A DNA stretch of 64,000 nucleotides from Prorocentrum cordatum (GCA_963575745.1 CAUYUJ010000758.1:261979-325978), one strand, 5' to 3'; positions 1 through 11,934 are shown, counted from the first letter of the stretch. The notes: generated from the letters alone by a model not told the origin. Numbers and translations are program-made.

Positions 1-481
<481 letters not shown>

Positions 482-595
482 CTACTACGACTAATACTAC
501 CCAAAACGACTATCCCGTCCGCCAACCCGTCATGTCATCGATATTGGCTGCTGGGGCTGAGCACGCGCACAAAGTCTTGTACTATACAATGCGAG

Positions 596-832
596 TAGGG
601 AGGGGGGGCGGCGGGAAGGGGGAGCGACGTAGGGAGGAGGAGAAGGATGAGGAGGACCATGAGGAGGAGGAAGAGGAGGAGGACGATGGGGGAGGAGGAG
701 GAGGAGGAGGAGGAGTAGGAGGAGGAGGAGGGGGAGGAGGAAGAGGATGAGGAGGAGAGGGGGAGGAGGAAGGAGGAGGAGGAGGAGGAGGAGGAGGGAT
801 GAGGAGGGAGGAGGGAGGGATCCAAAAAGGCC
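596..832. repeat. GGA-rich polypurine tract
   Basis: This is an imperfect GGA/GAG array with strong strand asymmetry (purines on +). It sits between the TAC array and a unique-looking stretch. No coding signal is visible. Confidence 0.9.
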
Positions 833-879
833 CCAAGAGGGCCCTAAGAGTGGCCCAGAGAGACCCCAAGAAGGCTCCC

Positions 880-1165
880 AAAACAGCCCCTTCCGAAAAA
901 TCAAATATGTTTCGGTTGTGTTCCCGCCCCCTTCCAAAACATGAAATATGTTTCGGTTGTTCTTTCCTCTTGCTGCCGTTTCGGGTTCTTTTAGGGCCCC
1001 TTGTAGGACGCCAGTCCACTGGACCCACCAGCACCCCTCGAAAGTGGCGGCCGTTTCGCAGATCGGAGCCCCCTCCCAGGGATGGCGAGGTCCAATCTGA
1101 GCCCCCATAGGACGTCACTCTGCGGGCCCCCCCTGCAGCCCTCCAAAGTTGGCCCTTCTAGGGCT
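880..1165 (+). repeat. Diverged single unit of the 102-bp satellite, preceded by a short direct repeat
   Basis: The motif AAATATGTTTCGGTTGT occurs at about 904 and again at about 944. From about 1020 the sequence matches the consensus of the array at 25.77-26.98 kb: CTCGAAAGTGGCG, then CAGATCG, GCCCCC and CAGGGATGGCGAGGTCC in the same order. It therefore reads as an isolated, diverged monomer of that satellite. No gene is supported. Confidence 0.7.
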
Positions 1166-1254
1166 TCTAATGGGCGCCCAAAAAACCAATAAGGGCCCCA
1201 GGGCTCCAAAAAGGCCCCAAGAACCCTTCCCCTAAGGATGTTGTCAGGATTCCG

Positions 1255-1396
1255 ATGGACTCGCAAATATTCCTAAGGATTCCTGACGGAATCCGGGGGA
1301 ATCCTGATCCTAAGGATCCCAAGGGATCCCAAGGACCCTAAGGAATCCTAAGGATCCTAAGGAGCCCCAAGGAATCATAAGGAACCCTAAGGAATC
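1255..1396. repeat. CCTAAGGA(AT)C degenerate tandem repeat
   Basis: About a dozen imperfect copies of a 10-13 bp unit (CCTAAGGAATC, GATCCCAAGG). The reverse-complement form recurs at 4067-4290, so this is a dispersed minisatellite motif. Confidence 0.85.
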
Positions 1397-1474
1397 GAAG
1401 TACTTCTGAATAAGAAAGAAATACTTCTGAAGAAGAAAGAAGTACTTCTGAAACAGAAAGAAGTACTTCTGAAG
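1397..1474. repeat. 21-bp tandem repeat, 3.7 copies
   Basis: The unit is GAAGTACTTCTGAANMAGAAA, with copies beginning at 1397, 1418, 1439 and 1460. The period is seven codons, which keeps frames open on both strands; no protein is implied. Confidence 0.9.
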
Positions 1475-1890
1475 ATCCCATGGTTGTAATTGGTCCCATG
1501 TATGGTTGCATTTCGCTCCGAACGGTTGGAATTGGGACCAATCGGTTGCAATTCGTCCCATTTCGGGGGGAGGGGCGGGGGGAGGAGGAGGGAGAGGGGG
1601 TTTTGGGAGAGAGGGAGTGGGGGGGAGGGGAGAGAGGCAGGCCGGAGAAACGCGAGGAGCCACAACCACAGATGGCCCCTCCTCCTCCTCCTCCTCCTCC
1701 TGCTCCGCCTCCTCGCGATCCGTCTGGCCCCTATGGGCCGCCAGGCATAGCAGAAAACCGAAACCCCGACACAAACTGAATCCATAGTTTCTCTGATTGG
1801 AAACTAACGGGAAACTGACTGGAAACTTACCGCAAACTGGACACGCGTTTTGGGGTGTATATATGGTCTGACCTGGTCTGTCCGCCTGTC
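1475..1890. repeat. Short degenerate repeats (GGTTG..ATT, CTCC, GGAAACT) without a gene
   Basis: 1480-1560 carries imperfect GGTTGNAATTNG copies. 1562-1650 is polypurine and 1678-1712 is CTC repeats. 1797-1845 holds about four copies of a GGAAACTNAC unit. I see no coding signal. Confidence 0.7.
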
Positions 1891-3190
1891 TCTTCCTCTT
1901 CCTCTTCCTTTTACTCCTCCTCATCCTCCTCCCCCCCTCCTCCGCATCACCGTTATCATCATCGTTGTCCTCCCCCCACCCCTCCTAATCATCATAAGCT
2001 TCACTTCCTTGCCGCCAGCCATGTCCTTATCCTCAACGCCCTGCCCTACTCGTCCAACTCGTCCGCATCGTCCTCCTTGATCTCTTCCCCTAACCCACCC
2101 GCGCGCATCCCGCGGCGTCCGAGCCTCCAGCGGATCCTGGGCTGCCGCTGGGTTCTGTCGATCCTCCTCCTCCTTATCGCCCTCATCCTGGTCATCCTCA
2201 TCCTTATCCCTCCCTCCTCCCCCGCCTCATCGTCATCCTCCTCATCCTCATCATCCTCGCCATCCCTCCCTCCCTCTAACCATCCTTCCATCCGCAACCT
2301 TCGATGCCTCATCCTCCTCATCCTCCTCATATTCCTATTGACCCATCCGCCTGGCATTCGCTCCTCATCGTCATCCTTGGCATGCCTCCGATGTCAGCCT
2401 GGGTCGCCGCCGCCTCGCTCGCCCCTTCACCGCCCGCGCTATCGGCGACGACGATGGGCTGGTGCGGAGCAGGCGCCGTCGGAACAGGCACCGTCGGAAG
2501 AGGAGAAGGAGGAGGAGAAGGAGGAGGAGGAGGGCGAGGGGGGATGGAGACGGAGGATGAGGGTGGGGGAGGAGGAGGGGGAGGAGGAGGAGGAGGAGGA
2601 GGAGGAGGGGGATCATATGAGAAAGAAGAAGGGCTTTCGGGACGACGGACGGACGGACGAAATGATGGGGGGATGTAGGGCGAGGTTGTATAGGGCCTCG
2701 GCGGCAGGGGGCTCAGCCGCAACATCCGGGGGGCCAACGGCAGGGGCCTCGGCGGCAGAGGGCTCCAGCGGCTTGCTGGTGACCAGAAGCCTGCTCTGCC
2801 GTTGGGCCTGCTGCAACGGGCCGATGGGGGAGGAGGAGGAGGACGACGATGAGGAGGAAGACGATGACGATGAAGAGGGGTAGGACACGGAGGAGGAAAG
2901 CGAGACGGATGATGAGGCGGCGGAGGTGGTGAAGGCGGGGGAGGACAACGACGATGGCGATTGGGAGCATGGAGAACGAATGGGGGAAGGTCACAACATA
3001 GCAAGCCTGCGGGCGCGGGGCTGACGCCATGCTCCGCACCATGGCGGCCCGAAGCGCCATCGCGCGACACAGGTCGAGGATGTTGGGGATACCTGGGCCT
3101 CGACGCTTCGGTTGCGAGCGCATCGGCGGAAATGGGGGGCGGGGCAACGGACAGAACCGAGGCGACCGACACGTGCGAAAGGGTTTTGCA
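1890..3190. repeat. Large TCC/CTC to GGA/GAC low-complexity tract
   Basis: Roughly 1890-2390 is pyrimidine-rich TCC/CTC sequence on +. 2480-2610 and 2825-2960 are GGA/GAC purine-rich. Long readings through it are Ser-, Pro-, Glu- or Arg-rich on both strands and overlap each other, which points to composition and not coding. 2960-3190 is GC-rich with no recognisable feature. Confidence 0.75.
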
Positions 3191-3545
3191 TGTGAGTAAC
3201 AAGTCATGCCCGCCGTGCCACACAATGCACGCACTCCCAGGCATGTGATTTCATAACTGTATGTGTCGAATATTGTGTTCGATGCATTCTTTCAATATGC
3301 GCACACTAATTGGAAAGTTTACGTTTTGTTGGAAATTTTACTTAAGTTGGAAATTTAAGTTGGGTTGGGAATTATTTCCTCCGTTTGGAAATAAAGTGCC
3401 TCTGGGTCCTCGCTGTCTGACATTGCCTGAGAAGATGGGCCTGAAGCTTCCAGGTGGAAGCCTGAAGCTTGAGCCCGAGCCTTCGCGCCAACGTGAATCC
3501 CCTGAAGTGAGCTATGGAGGAGCTCAGAAATTTCAGAGAGACTGA
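3190..3545. other. No gene seen; short TTGGAAA repeats
   Basis: 3309-3392 is AT-richer than its surroundings and holds four to five copies of a TTGGAAATTT-type motif. The rest shows nothing I can name. Confidence 0.6.
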
Positions 3546-3890
3546 AGCCCTTGCGTCGAGGCGTGCTAAGAGGCCTGCCTGGGAGCCTGCTTAGAGGCCT
3601 GCTCAGGAGCCTGCTCAGAGGTCTGCGTCTGCTTAGGCCTGCTTGGGAACCTTCTCAAAGGTCTGCTTCGGAGGTCTGAGAGGCCTGCTTGGGGGCCTTT
3701 CTGAGAGACCTGCTGAGGACCCTTCCCAAAGAAGCTTTCCCTGCTCCTGCTTCTCCTGCTTTTCCTGCTCATGTTCCTTGTCTTGCTCCTCCTTCTCCTC
3801 TTCTCTTCCTCCTCCTTCTCCTCCTTCTCCTTCTCCTTCGCCTCTTATGGCTGCTCCTCCTCCTCCTTGTCCCCCTTCTCTTCCTGTTTT
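3545..3890. repeat. GGCCTGCTTGGGA repeats followed by CTC/TCC tract
   Basis: 3550-3720 has about ten imperfect copies of a ~12-bp unit (GGCCTGCTTGGGAGC), the reverse-complement flavour of the CCAAGACGGCC family. 3740-3890 is CTCCTT-rich simple sequence. Confidence 0.75.
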
Positions 3891-4066
3891 TCTTCGTTTT
3901 GATTCTTTATCGTTTCCGAAGAGAGTTCCATTGCAAAGCCCTTCGAGAAATGGATTTTCATCGGCCGTCCTAGGGGGGGGGCCCGCGAGAGGGCGCCCCG
4001 CACCCCCCGCGCCGTGGCGTCATCTTAGCACCCGGCCACGCGAACAAACACAATCCAGTTCTATTC

Positions 4067-4353
4067 CTTCGGGTGCCCTAAGGATTCCTAAGGATTGCTT
4101 TAGGATTCTTAAGGATTCCCTCACGATTCCTGCGCATTCCTAAGGCTTTCTATGGAGTCCTCAGGATTCCAAAAGACTCCTTTAATTTCCTAAGGGCTCG
4201 TCAGGAATTCCACGGGGTTCCTCATGAATTTACGGATTCCTAAAGATTCCTACAGGTTCCTCAGGATTCCTGAGGATTCCTAGAGATTCGTTCTCCTCCT
4301 TCTCTTCCTCCTCCTCCTCCTCCTCCTCCTCCTCCTCCTCCTCCTCCTCCTCT
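4067..4353. repeat. ATTCCTAAGG degenerate tandem repeat plus (CTC)n
   Basis: About 18 imperfect copies of ATTCCTNAGG lie at 4067-4290, the reverse complement of the tract at 1255-1396. They are followed by a clean CTC tract at 4291-4353. Confidence 0.85.
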
Positions 4354-4710
4354 CCTTCCAGCGCTTCAGACTTGTGAGCGACGCTTCAATCTCGCCAACA
4401 ATCCAATCTGACCTGGGCAAGACACAGAACAATCTGCCGACGATCCGTTCTGAACTAACTGGAAAAGCTGAGAAACCTGGGGAAGCTGCGAAAGCGGAGG
4501 GGGCAGGAGGAAGTTCGTGGGTGGAGGAGAGGAGGAGGAGGATGAGGAGGAGGACGAACTTGGAGGGGAGATGGGGGGAGAGGAAGGAGGAGGGCTCCCG
4601 GTGCCAGGTAACGCTTCCAGGGTGCGGAAGGGCCATCGATTTGCCGGAGGGGGGGGGGTTCTCAAATGCTTCCTGGGGTTATTACGAGGCGACCCAAAGA
4701 GGCCCTCCAG

Positions 4711-5750
4711 AAGCGCAAGTCGCCCCACTCCCTAAAGGAAAACTGGCATTTTCACAACGTTCGCCCATCCGGCTTCCGCGCGGCGCAAACGGCCCAAGAA
4801 GCCTCCAATATCGACCCTCGCCGGCGCAAGAGGCTTCCAGAAAGGCCCCAAGACGGCGCCCGGGCGATCCACGAAAGCCCTAGAAACCAAAGCAACGGCC
4901 CAGGGGCGCCGCAGGGCGGTCCCATGACGGCTACTAAACGGGGCAAGAGGGCCCCCAGAAGCTGTCCGGACGGCGCGCGCGGGGGGCGATTCGGCCCAAA
5001 CCGCCCGAGGTCGCCGCCGGACGGCCCCATGGGTGTACAAGACATTTGAGAACGCGACCAGGAGGCGCCCCAAGAAGGCCTCCACAAGTAAAAGGCGTCT
5101 CATTCCCTCGGTAAAACGTACATTTTCAAAACATTCGCTTCTTGGGCTTCCGCGAGGCCCGCGGCGGCCCAATAAACCTCCAAGATCGGCCCCCGTCACC
5201 CGAAGAGGCCCCCAAGAAGGCTCCGAGACGGCTTCCGGGCGATCCTCGAAGGCTCCGGGAAACCATAGCAACGACCCAGGAAAGGCGCAGGACGGCCCCA
5301 TGAGGCTCCAAAGTGGGGCAAGAGGGCCCCCAGAGGCTGTCCGGGCGGCGCGCGCGGGGGGCGATTCGGTCCAAACCGCCCGAGATTGCCTCCAGACAGC
5401 CTCGCGGGCGCCCAAAACGTTTGCGCGCGCCGCCGCCGGGCGCTCCAAGCAGGCCTCCAGAAGTAAAAGCCGCCCCATTCGGTAGGGGCAGCGTGTATTT
5501 TCAGCATATCCGCTTCTTGGGCGTCCACGAGGCCCGCCGCGGCCCAGTGAACCTCCAAGATTAACCTCTGGCGCCCCAAGAGACTCTCCTAAGGGCTCCA
5601 CGGCGGCCTCCGGGCGCCCCGCGAAGGCCCCATATGCCATCGCGAAGGCCCGGGGGAACGGCGGGGCGGCCCCAAGAGGGTTCCAAAACGTGTCTAGAGG
5701 GGCCTCGCAGGCTGTCCGGACAGGCCGCGCAGGGGGCGATTGCTGCCGCG
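4711..5750. repeat. ~375-bp tandem repeat, about three copies
   Basis: Equivalent landmarks recur at ~4747, ~5129 and ~5495 (the ATTTTCA element followed by CGCTTCTTGGGC-type sequence). GCGCGCGGGGGGCGATTCGG also recurs at ~4973 and ~5349. Periods are about 380 and 366 bp, and each unit contains degenerate CCAAGAGGCC-type sequence. The 369-codon minus reading across it has no conserved motif and is probably an artefact of GC-rich repeats. Confidence 0.75.
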
Positions 5751-5983
5751 CCGAGAGGTCGGCGTCGTGGCGTAAGCCAATGGATCTCCAACTCAAATCT
5801 GTCCGAACACGAGCAAGCTGGGGCCAGGGGGCCTGTGCCAACTTCCAGGGGGTGGCGACCCAGCCTGGCTATGGCGGGAAAGAAATCAGCCTGAAACAAA
5901 CATCTGATCGCCTCTAGAATTATGCCCTGACGTTGAGCCCCTCGGCCCCGCAGCCCCTGGCGGACTGCGAGAGGGCGGCGAGG

Positions 5984-6960
5984 GGCTAAATGGATGAAGC
6001 TGCTGGCTGAGTACCCTCGCTGGCACCCTTGCCTGCGCCAAGCATAGCCTTGGCCATTTCCCGCGCGCCCGCCGCCAACGGATCCGCGCCCGTCGCGGAG
6101 GCAGGGGCATCTGGCACAGTCTCGCCTCGCCCCGCCCCTTTCCGCTGCAGCTCCTCCAACGTGGCCTGGCCGCCTCCGCTGGGTGGCGCGCTCAGGGCGG
6201 GGGCTGCAGCGGGCTCGGCGGACTCGTCGCCGTGCGCGCCAGCTCTGTGCTTCTTGGCGAGGCGCTCGACGCGGGCGGGCTGCTCTGATTTGATGCGGCC
6301 AGTGGCCGCGAGGACATCTCCAAGCAACTTCGATGACATCTCCTTGAAGCCCAGCTGCAGCGCGGCCTTCCTGCGGGCGAACCCCACCAGATCCGAAGGT
6401 GAAAATTTGCACTGGCTGTTGTCGATGCCCGGGAGCTCGTCGACACCGACTAGCGCCGGCCCTTCTGCGTTGCCTGCGATGATGCCCCGCGAGCTGACGC
6501 CGCCGACGGCGGCGGGAAGGTCGGCAGGGCCAAGGCGATCAACTTCTGGACCAACTCCTTGTGAAAGTACTCCTGCTCTGCGAGGTCAGCCTGCGCGACG
6601 ACGAGCTTTGCCTCGCAATCTGCCGACCGCTCTCGCGCTCTCTCGACGTTCGTGATGGCGTTGCTGAGGGCTTCTGGTGGATCTGCACTTTCTGGAGCGC
6701 CCCCGCCGCACGGCGCTCCGGAGGTTTGATGGCGGGGCCCTCGGATTCAACATTTTGTTTTTGTTTCCTCTTCTCCTTCGAGCCTCGTGCTGCTTCCGCG
6801 CCTGCTCGCCCCCGAACTTGACAGCGCTGGCCAGCGGCGCGTTGATCTCGCAAACAGCTGGCCACTCGTCGCCTCGAGGCCCCCGCCCCGCTTCTGCGGG
6901 CGACTGCGCCCCGCGCGTTGCCGCAGGAAGGGTCTGAATCTAAATCGTCTAAAGAGACGG
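5984..6960 (-). pseudogene. Broken coiled-coil coding region, unknown protein
   Basis: I do not recognise the family. Reading leftwards, protein-like sequence moves between frames. The order is GDEWPAVCEINAPLASAVKF (~6870), then EKRKQKQNVESEGPAIKPPE (~6750), then a heptad-like stretch ALSNAITNVERARERS...LAEQEYFHKELVQKL (~6675-6545). After a further shift near 6520 it continues as NSQCKFSPSDLVGFARRKAA and GGGQATLEELQRKGAGRGE to a stop at 5986. Charged, amphipathic residues continue across the shifts, which favours one decayed or error-broken gene over chance ORFs. It lies in the opposite orientation to the LINE that follows. It could be a retroelement ORF or a host gene; the sequence does not decide. 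Confidence 0.45.
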
Positions 6961-7479
6961 CGGGGGGGGTCCATCCAGTCTGCCCCCGCCGCTGACCGGC
7001 GCTCTCACCTGCTCCGCAAAGTTGTTCGGTGACTGCGCTGCGCTGGGCATGCGCGAGGGCGGCGCGGCCCCCCGTCTGATGAAGCGGGGTTCGTTGATGA
7101 GTGACCTGGGGGAGAAGATCCCTGGAGCCGCGAGTCGAGCTTCTGTCCCTATGCTTCTGCTGCGCAGCCAGGCGCCAATGGGGGGAATTGTCGTGGGCGT
7201 TGCAGCCGCCGTCTCAACTCAATGAGTCGGTTGCCCAGGGCCCAATTCGAATGCCTGGTGGACTTGGCGAGGCCGGCCCCCCTCCCAACGGATGTGCGCG
7301 CCGCCAACTCGATGGTGGCGACCTCGGACGGTCCTTCTCTCAAAACTGAGCACGAAATTATGCGTCTCAAAAGTGCTGGCACACTAATCGACCATGTGCG
7401 TCGTTCTATCGCGCACGGAAGAAATCATGCGCCTGTTGCTTCATTTGCCATCGAATTCAAGCCCCATCCGTAGCCATTC

Positions 7480-10030
7480 CCTACCTTCAGCTCATGGTGC
7501 CCCACGTGGGTGCGAGGCGTTGAGAGCGCCGTTCTTGCCCGTCACGGCATCCAGCAGCAGTCGGGCCCCAGCTGAAGCGACGGCCGCAAGTTCGTGGTTG
7601 AGGAGGTCCGCCAGTCCCACCAAAGCTCTGCAGGCCCCGCTGCGCGATCACGCGGGCTTTTGGCGAAAACGAATCAGCGCGCTCCTCGCGCAGTTTCTGA
7701 AGCGCCGGCAGCGACAGAACGGGAAGAAGGGAGCAACCGACATCCAGCACGCGCGTCGGCAGTTGCGGGGGGCACGCCGCCTCCTTAGACCTGTCAAGGG
7801 CGCCGGTGACAGGAAGTGGGCGAAGGTGCTGCTTGACTTGGATTGCCTTGTTGACCCAGCCCTCGCATTCTGTCGTGACCAGGCCGCGCGGGTGGCCATG
7901 CGCGGTCAGAGGCGTGCCGTCTATGAATCAATCGCTTGCCGAGGTCCAGGAATGGGTTGCGCAGCAGTCTGCGGCTGGGCGAATGCATCGCAGCATGAGG
8001 GAGGGGGGGGGGGCTTGCCGATGTGGGAGCTCCGCGCGGGTTCGGTGGCCGCGGCCCACCCCGAGGACATCGTGGACGCCGAGGCGCGTCGATGGCAGGA
8101 CGCATGGCCCCCCCCCCCCGCCCCGTCGATCGCGAAAAGGCGCAGAGGGCCTTCGAGGCGGCTCGCCAGGCGGCAGTGCTGGAGCCGCTCGAGGCCATCG
8201 CTGCAGAGGAGGCAAAGGGGGCGGCTAGTGCCATGAAGGCTAACGCTGGTCTGGGCACAGCTCGGATGGCCCCGATCGACGTCGAGCGGCCGCCGTCCGA
8301 CGCTCTCATATGGAGCCGAGCTAGCCGAGCTGCCCAAAGCCGTCGAGCACGCGTTGGATTGGCCGCGCCGGACGCAGCTCGTCGCCGGCAAGCTCTTGCC
8401 GAAGAAAGTGAGCGGCGACCGCGCGATCGGCCTGGCGTCTTTTTCTTGGCGGGCTCGGGTCGCTGATCAGAGCGGTCTGCGTCGGGCAGCGGTGCAAAGC
8501 GCGTCTGGGGTCTGAGCGCGACGCTGGCATTGCAGGCCACGCCTTTCTCAGGGAGGCGTCCTGCCGCACTCTGCATAATGATGTCGCCGGTGCTTTGGGG
8601 GCCCTGCGTGGGCGCGGGGTGCTGGACGTAGAAGGATTGGCAACGTTGAGAAGGATATTGAAGGTGATGTGTCGCTGAAGCAGGGGTCTCCCACTGTTAT
8701 CATGCATCGTAAGCTGCCGCGGTGCGCGGACCATCAAATGGGCGCGGTGGCTGGGCCCTTCCTGGTGACGTGTGGCAAAATTCAAGGATTGCGTTTTGGA
8801 GCCCAGTCTGTGTATGACGCAAGATGGCTACGATCAGCAGGGGCCACCAGCGGGCGTCTTATCGCATATGGGTGCATGATTTATCGCAAAGCTCAGCTGG
8901 TTTCACCGGTTCTTCGTCAGAATATCTCGCCGACGCCACTGGTGAGTTGAATCCGGCCAAGCTTCAGATTGTCCCGAAGTCGTGCGTTGTTCTCATCTTG
9001 GCGATCCGAAATAGATCGTTCGGCGCTTGAGGAAGCATGGCCACGATATTCAAGCTCCGCTGCAAGCGGGCTTCCCAGGCGTGGATATACATGCCGGCCG
9101 GCTCACGGCCAGGGAAGTCAGGACCAAACGGGGGCTCAAACAGAAGAAGCTCCACGCGAAGGTCGTCCACTTTGCCAGAGCGTCCACGAGGTATCAGAAA
9201 ACCTCGAAGCTCGAACGTCCTCGCGCGCGGGTGGCAGGCATGCGTGGGCACTCCGTCCACGGCACGCACGGCCAGCAACTGCAGCAGTGCCGACGTGGAG
9301 TAGCTGCAGCGCGCAGCGTTGGAGGCAAAGGGCTTTGCGCCGCAACTTTGTTGTCGGTGAGGGCGCCATGCCAAGACCCAGGAGTCAAGCTGCCGCACGA
9401 GGTAGTGACAGTGTGGCACCACCAGCGGTTCTCGCATCCTCATATTCGACCTTATGTGTATCGTGCATGGCCTAAGGTGTTGCAGGAACTCGCGTCCATG
9501 CTACAGGGGACCATGTCAGCCACATCCTCGCGCTGCTCGGGCACGAATGGCACCCCGAGTCCCGCACCAAGTGGCACCTCTCCGACGAGATCACGTGGCA
9601 CTTTCCCGAGGAGATGTATTATGACCACTTGGCGCTGCATGCCATGCAGGTTTCTTTCTTGTGGACTTCGACAATGTCGGCTGCTGCGGCGCATTGGCAG
9701 AAGGCGGCTGCGCACATTGGCGACAGCGGGCTGCAGGGTGGCGGAGACAACGTTTCTCCCTACAGTGGTTGCATCGACATCTCGAGGCCCAGCCTCGGGG
9801 CCGGCGCTTGGCAGAAGTCATGGTCTCCCCCTGTGCGGGTGGACACTGTTGCCCCGTGAGCGGCGAGAGCAGCGGCAGCCACGAAGGTGCAGGCGTGCCA
9901 ACTCAGCCTTCGCTGCCGTAGCCACGTCGGGACCCCGCGTCATCGCAGCTGGAGTTGTCAGGTTTCCACCAGCCCCGAAGAGGATGAAGGAGCGAAACAC
10001 AGTCGATGACCGAAGTAGGACGGTGCCTGG
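7480..10030 (+). pseudogene. Dead non-LTR (LINE-type) retrotransposon ORF2 relic
   Basis: Fragments appear in the order expected of a LINE polyprotein but in different frames. A pre-RT segment lies at 7.65-8.28 kb (HARRQLRGARRLLRP, AGLGTARMAPIDVERPP). The start of the RT follows at ~8.31-8.46 kb (ALDWPRRTQLVAGKLLPKKV, then SGDRAIGL, like the LPK..G.R.I signature). A motif C remnant WVHDL sits at 8869-8883. The post-RT connection is at ~9.03-9.30 kb (LRKHGHDIQAPL, GVDIHAGRLTAREV). The catalytic FVDD/WVDD-type motif is WVHD, so the first Asp is His and the enzyme would be inactive. Several stops and frameshifts interrupt it. No poly(A) tail or target duplication was found. The family identity rests on RT pattern recognition. 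Confidence 0.65.
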
Positions 10031-10099
10031 CGTAAACTGGAACCTGTGGGCCCAAACATGCATGATCTCACCGACTGTCGGGTAAGATAGAGGGAGTAA

Positions 10100-10400
10100 G
10101 CCAACTGGTGCGATGAATGTGGTGCAGGCTGTTCGATGCAAGCTATGTGGTGCAAACTTGCGTGACGACAGCGGCGCGGAGTCAGCTGTGCTGGGTAAGC
10201 CATGTGATGTAAGCTGTGCAGTGCAGGGCACGCGGTGTGTAAGCTGTGAGGTGCGAGCCGTGGGGTGCTGTGTCTGCGGTGCCCACGCGGCGCCCAAACG
10301 GGCGGGCACCGGGCGAAACCTCGGCGAACCCACCCGCCCACGAGCCGCCCACGAGCCGCCCACGAGGCGCCCACGGGCGAAGCCTCGGCTGACCCGTCCA
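10100..10400. repeat. Degenerate GTGCAAGCTRTG repeats followed by CGCCCACGAGC repeats
   Basis: 10110-10260 has imperfect 12-16 bp units (TGTGGTGCAA, TGTAAGCTGTG) resembling the cleaner 15-bp array at 23.26-23.58 kb. 10325-10385 has four GCCCACGAG(C)CG copies. Confidence 0.65.
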
Positions 10401-11100
10401 ACTCCCGAGGAAGAGCAGTGAGACACCCTGGATGCAGACACTGTTTGGGGAACAACAATCGGGCGTTGGCAGCGCTAGTTTTAGTGGAACTTGTACCGGG
10501 GGCGCCCCCCCCGTCCCATGTCCATTAACCGGAACTGCCGTCACCCGAAAAACACCAGTTACGGCAAACCTGGTTTAGTGAATCTGGCCAATTGAGGGGC
10601 CCCAGGGCCCTACCACTAACCGGATCCCCTGGGGTCCTGGCTATACCCGAAACAAGTCCAACCTCCCGGGGCCACGCTCCCTTGTAACCAACGCTCGGCC
10701 CGATCTCCCGGGATCACGAGCCGCTGTATCAACAGAGACATGGGTCCGCGCCCACGGAGCAACGATGCCTTGCAGCACATCGTGGGTCCGCGCTCCTCGG
10801 GCCACGCTCTCGACACCACGACTCCTCGTCGCACATGACTAAAGATGCGCACCCCCACCCCTGGCAAATCAAAACAGACGCGCGATCCCGACGCCACCAT
10901 CTCTTCTGCAAATCGTGGCAGGTGCGAGGATCCGAGGCCATCACCCCTATGAGTTCAGACAGCAGATGTACGCTCCGGAGGCCACCATCCTCGGCGAATT
11001 ACTGCAAATGCGCATGCCCGGGGCCACTGTCCTTTGTAACCTACGACAGACGCACACGACCGAACTCCGAACTTAATCAACCCTGGTGCAAGTCCACATC
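10400..11100. other. No gene seen
   Basis: This is GC-rich sequence with weak repetition of GGGCCACGCTC and GGGTCCGCGC-type phrases. Readings on both strands are short and show no family motif. Confidence 0.5.
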
Positions 11101-11102
11101 CA

Positions 11103-11800
11103 CGCCGTGAACTGCAAACGTGGCAACATCGAAAGTGGCGACGGCTGCTTAGTTGGTAGCGCCCACGGCGGGAAGGTCCAGATTGGATCCGAGTGTGACC
11201 CCACGCCGCGGGACACCCGACAAGCTCACGAAAATGGCGACAGTTGCGCACCTGGCATCGCCCAGGGGGGGCAGGGCCACTTGGGATCCGAAGAGGACCC
11301 GCTCCGCCTGACCCCCCACAGGCTCACGAGTCGCGGCGGTTGCGCGGCTGGCAGCGCCCAGGCGAGGTCTAGTTTGGATCCGAATCGGATCCTGGTCTGC
11401 TGGACCCCGCCACATGTCAACGAAGGTGGCGGCCAAGTGCGCGGCTGGCAGCGGGCTGGGAGGAGAAGCCCAATTAGGCACCGAAGCAGATCCGCTCCGA
11501 TGGACCCCCCCACCCCTGAAATACGGTGTCGTGATTTTCTCAATGCGCGGTCCCCGAAGCCTGGACTTATTCCCCAGGACGGGGTTTTCATCCTGAGTCG
11601 TTTTTGTTGACGGTCCTGAGGCCTGGTAAGGGCCCCTAGAGGCCGAAAATAATGAAAAACCTCCCGTCGTGATTTTTTCCCGACGCGAGGGAGTCTGGGA
11701 CAGGCTCACGAAAGTGGCGACAGCTGCACGGTTGGCGTCGCCCAGGGAGGGGAGGTCCAAATTGGATTCGAGCAAGAACCCCTCCGCAGCTCACCTGTGC
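11103..11800 (+). repeat. Diverged ~100-bp satellite units (related to the 102-bp array)
   Basis: Units begin near 11124, 11222, 11321, 11414 and 11704. Each runs TCACGAAAGTGGCGACAG, then a GCNGCGCCCAGG block, GAGGTCCAATTTGGATCCGA, and GACCCCGCTCC. The same block order occurs in the 25.77-26.98 kb array, so this is an older, diverged relative. The tract is interrupted at 11542-11665 by an insertion. Confidence 0.75.
11542..11665 (+). mobile_element. 124-bp insertion flanked by 14-bp direct repeats; second copy at 50.34-50.45 kb
   Basis: GTCGTGATTTTCTC (11528-11541) and GTCGTGATTTTTTC (11666-11679) flank the segment and match at 13 of 14 positions, like a target-site duplication. The inner sequence recurs in reverse orientation at about 50342-50452, sharing TATTCCCCAGGAC, TTTTCATCC.GAGTCGTT, GCCTGGTAAGGGCCC and AGAGGCCGAAAATA. 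It has no ORF. A short SINE-like or other non-autonomous element is the simplest reading. Confidence 0.6.
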
Positions 11801-11934
11801 GCCTTCGAACCGCGGAGGTCCCGTACCGTCCACTTCCGTATGTACCCTCCTCCTCCTCCTCCTTCCCCCCTCCTCCTCCTCCTCACCAGCCAGCCGGTAA
11901 GCAGAAAATGGACCTCCCAACCAGCCATCTAGAC

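Noticed and set aside
2327-3244. 305-codon Pro-rich minus ORF
   Set aside because: Pro/Ser/Arg composition follows from GGA/GAC simple repeats; the non-repetitive end shows no motif.
4732-5841. 369-codon minus-strand ORF
   Set aside because: Runs through three tandem ~375-bp GC-rich repeats without any recognisable domain.
7794-8576. 260-codon minus ORF
   Set aside because: Antisense to the LINE reading, which carries the RT-entry and motif C remnants.
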